NCBI RefSeq assembly: GCF_000974445.1 | Contig: NZ_BBOJ01000001.1 | Location: forward strand, 558,001 to 622,000 | Direction of reading: 5' to 3' | Origin: Lentzea aerocolonigenes | GTDB taxonomy: Bacteria; Actinomycetota; Actinomycetes; Mycobacteriales; Pseudonocardiaceae | DNA: 64,000 nucleotides | In this document: positions 60,779 to 64,000 of the stretch, one piece after another | How positions within the stretch are numbered: the stretch's first letter is position 1 | Layout of the letters: each line of letters begins with the position of its first letter | Program-made: the position numbers and the translations under genes | Notes under the pieces: generated by a model | Database searches by the model: none | Told to the model about the DNA's origin: nothing | Seen by the model: the letters and a program-made list of their open reading frames with translations, nothing else

Positions 60779-60814
60779 TTTACTGCTTTACTAGCTTCCT
60801 AGTAAAGCAGTAAA
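60779..60814. promoter_or_regulatory. GntR operator
   Basis: TTTACTGCTTTACTAG and its exact complement are separated by CTTC, giving a perfect 16-bp inverted repeat. Each arm holds two TTTACT units. It lies 10 bp before the GTG start of the GntR gene and probably binds that regulator. Confidence 0.85.
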
Positions 60815-60823
60815 GGGGATGCC

Positions 60824-61219
60824 GTGTTCGTGTTCCGCATCGACAGCAACTCGGGCGTGCCGCCCTACCTCCAGCTCGTCCAGCAGGTGCGCCAGGGCGT
60901 TCTGCTGGGCTTCCTCGCCGAAGGTGACCGGCTGCCGTTGATCCGCGAGGTCTCCGAGACCGTCGCCATCAACCCGAACACCGTGGCCAAGGCCTACCGC
61001 CAGCTGGAGCAGGAGGGTCTGGTCACCGGACGTCCCGGGCAGGGCACGTTCGTCAACGCGACAGAAGCCGCTCCCGTCTCGCCTGCGACCTACACGTCGT
61101 TGCAGCGCGGCCTCGAGACGTGGCTGGGCCGGGCGCGGGCCGCCGGGCTCGACGAGCAGGCGATCAACGCGCTCTTCACCGCAGCTCTCAACAAAGCCAG
61201 GAACGAGAACATCGCATGA
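60824..61219 (+). CDS. GntR-family (YtrA-type) transcriptional regulator
   Basis: The 131-aa protein is a short YtrA-type GntR regulator. The winged helix has SGVPPYLQLVQQVRQGVLLG, LPLIREVSETVAINPNTVAK and AYRQLEQEGLVTGRPGQGTF. The C-terminal ~45 residues form the small dimerisation part. It probably represses itself and the ABC transporter genes that follow, by binding the inverted repeat at 60779-60814. The GTG start follows AAAGGGG. Its stop overlaps the start of the ATPase gene (ATGA). Confidence 0.92.
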   Translation: MFVFRIDSNSGVPPYLQLVQQVRQGVLLGFLAEGDRLPLIREVSETVAINPNTVAKAYRQLEQEGLVTGRPGQGTFVNATEAAPVSPATYTSLQRGLETWLGRARAAGLDEQAINALFTAALNKARNENIA

Positions 61220-62088
61220 CCGAACACGCGCTCCAGACGGACGGGCTGGGCAAGCGCTACCGCCGGACGTGGGCGTTGCAGGACTGCAGTTTGTCCGTGC
61301 CGTCCGGCCGGGTGACGGCGCTCGTGGGGCCCAACGGCGCGGGCAAGAGCACCTTCCTGCGGCTCGTGGTCGGGTTGCTCGCGCCCACGACCGGCAGCGT
61401 CGAGGTCCTGGGCCGGCCTGCCACCGACACGCCACAGGCGTTGTCCCGCATCGGTTTCCTCGCGCAGGACCACCCGCTGTACAAGCACTTCACCGTCGCG
61501 GAACTGCTGCGCGTCGGCCGCTCCTGCAACCTCCGCTTCGACCAGGAGCTGGCCGAACGGAGACTTCGGCAACTCGACATTCCGCTCGACCGCAAGGCAG
61601 GCGCGCTCTCCGGTGGTCAGCAGGCCCAGGTCGCACTGGCACTGGCGCTGGGCAAGCGGCCGGACCTGCTGGTGCTGGACGAACCCATGGCCAGTCTCGA
61701 TCCCGTGGCCCGCTTGGAGTTCCTCCAAGCTCTGATGGGCGCGGTCGCCGAGGACGGCATGACCGTGCTGTTCTCCTCGCACGTGGTGCCCGAGCTCGAA
61801 CGCGTCTGCGACCACCTGATCGTGCTCAACCACAGCCGGGTCACGGTCGCCGGGGACATCGACGACCTGCTGACCGAGCACCGGTTGCTCGTCGGGCCGC
61901 GCACGACCGCCGACCTCGACCGGTCCGGCACGGTCGTGGAGGCCACGCACAGCGAACGGCACACGACGTTGCTCGTGCGGGACGGTGGTGCGCCTGCCGC
62001 GCCCGGCTGGCAGGCGAGTCCCGTCGGGCTCGAAGACCTGGTCCTGTCCTACCTGCGTCAGCCCGCGCGGAAAGAGGTGGCGGCATGA
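61216..62088 (+). CDS. ABC transporter ATP-binding protein
   Basis: The 290-aa ATPase has Walker A GPNGAGKST, the Q-loop FLAQDHP, signature LSGGQQAQ, Walker B LLVLDEPMASLDP and the H-loop SSHVV. The C-terminal ~90 residues are not part of the ATPase core and may regulate it. It probably pairs with the permease encoded next, translationally coupled by ATGA overlaps on both sides. This GntR-ATPase-permease order is typical of envelope-stress or antibiotic-export operons. The substrate is unknown. Confidence 0.93.
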   Translation: MTEHALQTDGLGKRYRRTWALQDCSLSVPSGRVTALVGPNGAGKSTFLRLVVGLLAPTTGSVEVLGRPATDTPQALSRIGFLAQDHPLYKHFTVAELLRVGRSCNLRFDQELAERRLRQLDIPLDRKAGALSGGQQAQVALALALGKRPDLLVLDEPMASLDPVARLEFLQALMGAVAEDGMTVLFSSHVVPELERVCDHLIVLNHSRVTVAGDIDDLLTEHRLLVGPRTTADLDRSGTVVEATHSERHTTLLVRDGGAPAAPGWQASPVGLEDLVLSYLRQPARKEVAA

Positions 62089-63062
62089 CCTGGCTGACCT
62101 GGCGCCAGCACCGCGCCGAGATGTACGCGCTCGGCCTGCTGGTCGCGGCGATCGGAGCCTTCCTGCTCGCGGTCGGGCTGCAGATGCACTCGCTGTTCCC
62201 CGGCGGCGCGGGGCAGTGCACGGGCATCGACCTCACCGAGGCGTGCTCGACCGCGATCAGGCGGTTGAACGACGAGCACGGCTACGCCTCCAAGATGCTG
62301 AACCTGTTCAGCCTGGTGCCGTTCCTGATCGGCGCCTTCTTCGGCGCACCGCTCGTGGCCCGCGAGCTGGAGGCCGGCACCTGGCAGTTCGCCTGGACCC
62401 AGTCCGTGCCCCGGATGCGCTGGCTGGCGGTCAAACTGGGTGCGCTGGGCTTCGCGACCGCGCTGCTCGCCGGCGTCTTCTCAGCCGTGATCACGTGGTA
62501 CCGGCAGCCGATGGACGTGCTCGACGGCCGGTTCGGGGCTGACGCGTTCGACCTGGAAGGGCTCGCTCCCGCCGGGTACGCGCTGTTCGCGTTCGCCGCC
62601 GCCACGGCCGCGGGCGCGGTGCTGCGGCGCAGTCTGCCCGCGCTCGCGGTCGCGCTCGGCGCCTTCCTCGCGGTCCGCGTCCTCGTGGCGGGCTGGCTGC
62701 GGCCTAACTACCAGGACACGCAACGTCTCGTGGAGCTCGTGGCCGTCGGCGATCCCGCGGATGTCGGCAACCCGCGGATGTCGACCGGCAACCACCTCGA
62801 CTGGACCATCGCGTCCGGCTACACGGACTCGGCGGGCCGGCCGCTGTCGCTCTACGACTCCGCGGCGATGTACTCCGCCGCGGAGAAGGAAGGCGTGAAG
62901 TTCAGCGCGTACCTGCACGAGCGCGGCGTCCAGCAGTGGGTCGAGTTCCAGCCCGCCGAACGGTTCTGGACGTTCCAGCTCGTCGAGACCACGATCTTCG
63001 CCGGTCTCGCCGCGGCACTGCTCGCGCTCGTCGTGTGGCGGTTCCGGCGCCGCGTCTTCTAG
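62085..63062 (+). CDS. ABC transporter permease
   Basis: The 325-aa membrane protein has six hydrophobic segments (for example YALGLLVAAIGAFLLAVGLQ, LNLFSLVPFLIGAFFGAPLV, LPALAVALGAFLAVRVLVAG, TTIFAGLAAALLALVVWRF). It has an unusually long loop with a Cys pair (GGAGQCTGIDLTEACSTAI) and another long loop between the fifth and sixth segments. It should form a dimer with the ATPase. Its stop shares CTAG with the stop of the converging DinB-like gene. Confidence 0.9.
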   Translation: MTWLTWRQHRAEMYALGLLVAAIGAFLLAVGLQMHSLFPGGAGQCTGIDLTEACSTAIRRLNDEHGYASKMLNLFSLVPFLIGAFFGAPLVARELEAGTWQFAWTQSVPRMRWLAVKLGALGFATALLAGVFSAVITWYRQPMDVLDGRFGADAFDLEGLAPAGYALFAFAAATAAGAVLRRSLPALAVALGAFLAVRVLVAGWLRPNYQDTQRLVELVAVGDPADVGNPRMSTGNHLDWTIASGYTDSAGRPLSLYDSAAMYSAAEKEGVKFSAYLHERGVQQWVEFQPAERFWTFQLVETTIFAGLAAALLALVVWRFRRRVF

Positions 63063-63826
63063 AAGCGCACCCGGTCCAGGAGGAGATCGAGCAGCTCTGC
63101 GTCCCCGAACACCTCCAGGCCTTCCACGGGTCGCCGCCGGTACACCGCGAGCACCAGCTCGACGATCAGCCCGCGCACCGCGACGGCGGCCTTCTCGTGG
63201 CCGTGCCGCACGACCGGTCGCGAGCCGGTGAGATCGATCACCAGCTCGGCGTCGGCGTCGGTGGCGTGCAGGTGCACGGTCCGCCCCGGACCGACCAGGG
63301 GAGCGGTTTGCTCGGGCCACCGGTAGAAGGCGAACGGCAGCGCCAGGTCGGTCCACTCGACCAGCGTGTCGCGGGCGACCTCCGGATCCAGCTCGAAGGG
63401 CACTCCCAGCGCGTTCGTCACGTCCCAGCGGTGCAGCACGGTCTCGTGCGTCATCCGCCGCGACCACACGCGCGGGCCGGGATGCCCGCCGAGGACCGCG
63501 ATCATCTCGTCCGGATCGACCTCGGACAGCGCCTCCGACAACGACTTGGCGCCCTCCACCAGCCACGGGACGACCTCGGAGGTCTTCTCGCCGACGTAGG
63601 AGTCGAGTTGCTGGGCCTCGTTGCGGTCGTACGGGATCTCCGCGACTCTCTCGCGGATCATCAGATCCGTCCACCGGTGCGCGAGGCCGACGTGGCGGAT
63701 GAGCTGGTTCAACGTCCAGTCGGGGGTCGACGGCACCTGGACGCCCAGGTCGGCGCCGTCCAGCGACGACACGAGGAGCGAGGTCTGGTGGATGATCTCG
63801 GCGCAGCGGCGCTCGTAGGTCAGCAT
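63059..63826 (-). CDS. Mycothiol-dependent maleylpyruvate isomerase-family protein (DinB fold)
   Basis: The 255-aa protein has the DinB-type metal site of actinobacterial mycothiol transferases: a first His in RHVGLAHRWTDL, and the later TVLHRWDV; the N-terminal half starts TYERRCAEIIHQTSLLVSSL and has TPDWTLNQLIRHV. The C-terminal part (SRPVVRHGHEKAAVAVRGLI) is the MDMPI_C domain. It likely acts on an electrophile with mycothiol, which is inference from the family. The ATG at 63826 follows GAGGG; a start at 63913 would run through a palindrome. Confidence 0.85.
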   Translation of the reverse strand: MLTYERRCAEIIHQTSLLVSSLDGADLGVQVPSTPDWTLNQLIRHVGLAHRWTDLMIRERVAEIPYDRNEAQQLDSYVGEKTSEVVPWLVEGAKSLSEALSEVDPDEMIAVLGGHPGPRVWSRRMTHETVLHRWDVTNALGVPFELDPEVARDTLVEWTDLALPFAFYRWPEQTAPLVGPGRTVHLHATDADAELVIDLTGSRPVVRHGHEKAAVAVRGLIVELVLAVYRRRPVEGLEVFGDAELLDLLLDRVRF

Positions 63827-63842
63827 GCCCTCAAACGTAGGG

Positions 63843-63881
63843 ACGCCGGCCGGTGCCTGGGAGGGGTTCACCGGCCGGCGT
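63843..63881. repeat. Inverted repeat upstream of the DinB-like gene
   Basis: ACGCCGGCCGGTG (63843-63855) is mirrored exactly by CACCGGCCGGCGT (63869-63881). It would form a hairpin in the 5' leader of the minus-strand gene. Role unknown; no plus-strand gene ends here. Confidence 0.6.
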
Positions 63882-63905
63882 TCCGAAATCGAGCATACAC
63901 CATGA

Positions 63906-63921
63906 TCGAACACTTGTTCGA
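63906..63921. promoter_or_regulatory. Consensus actinobacterial SOS (LexA) box
   Basis: TCGAACACTTGTTCGA is a perfect palindrome of the form TCGAAC-N4-GTTCGA, the known LexA site of actinobacteria. It lies 72 bp before the ATG at 63993 and 80 bp upstream of the minus-strand DinB-like gene. Confidence 0.85.
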
Positions 63922-63992
63922 GTGATCATTGATGGGCCAACCGGTTAACCGTTAGTAACAACGCCTTCCAAACGTCACTCGATCGAGGAAAG

Positions 63993-64000
63993 ATGCGGCG
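63993..64000 (+). CDS. Start of an unidentified gene, cut by the window edge
   Basis: ATGCGGCG follows GAGGAAAG at a good distance, so a gene probably starts here. Only two codons are seen, so the product is unknown. The SOS box upstream makes a DNA-repair gene likely. Confidence 0.45.

Overview
The window is high-GC DNA from a filamentous actinobacterium. GTG/TTG starts, a long chaplin, LAxTG-type sortase signals, DUF397/DUF5753 regulator pairs, a PE/PPE/EspG-like triad and a mycothiol-type DinB protein together suggest the Pseudonocardiaceae (for example Lentzea, Saccharothrix or a relative). The genus is inference. Most of it reads as ordinary chromosome, with one small island and several surface-protein loci.

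Layout. 1-4.8 kb: 5' end of a YpfJ-type metallopeptidase, a sortase-anchored chaplin, a Pro-rich secreted protein, a secreted 5'-nucleotidase and a divergent MarR regulator. 4.8-10.6 kb: a tRNA-Ser(TGA) followed by a ~5.7 kb island that ends in a 16-bp copy of the tRNA 3' end. The island carries a regulator operon on the minus strand. On the plus strand it carries small proteins, a SPASM radical SAM enzyme, an unannotated 58-aa Cys-containing peptide gene and an APH-type kinase. This is the best candidate for an undescribed system (a RiPP cassette). 10.7-12.4 kb: methyltransferase, VOC protein and AraC regulator. 12.5-26.3 kb: a tandem array of five paralogous, sortase-anchored SdrD/Cna-B-like surface proteins, the second broken by a frameshift.

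26.4-34 kb: TauE/SafE permease, aromatic aminotransferase (pat), a dienelactone-hydrolase-like protein lacking the catalytic Cys, a PE/PPE/EspG-like operon, acetoacetyl-CoA synthetase, and tRNA-Ser(GCT) plus tRNA-Arg(ACG). 34-44 kb: a membrane protein, a methyltransferase relic with three frameshifts, a serine hydrolase, RNase Z, a sugar epimerase, an orphan ATP-grasp protein, an alpha/beta hydrolase divergent from its TetR with a clear operator, a HEAT-like protein and an orphan C5 DNA methyltransferase. 44-54 kb: a thioester-domain adhesin, a BNR_4 secreted protein, an antitoxin-like peptide, a glycolipid-binding-like protein, a second DUF5753/DUF397 pair, an S9 peptidase, DUF4097 divergent from an HTH/MarR regulator with a cluster of operators, and a thiolase. 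54-64 kb: two paralogous FnIII-type membrane-anchored proteins, prephenate dehydrogenase, an M20 hydrolase, the tadA operon, tRNA-Ser(CGA), a VOC relic, a GntR-ABC transporter operon with a perfect 16-bp inverted repeat, a mycothiol-type DinB protein, and a consensus actinobacterial SOS box upstream of a gene that starts at the window end.

The surface theme is strong. Seven loci carry an LxxTG-type anchor, but no sortase gene lies in the window.
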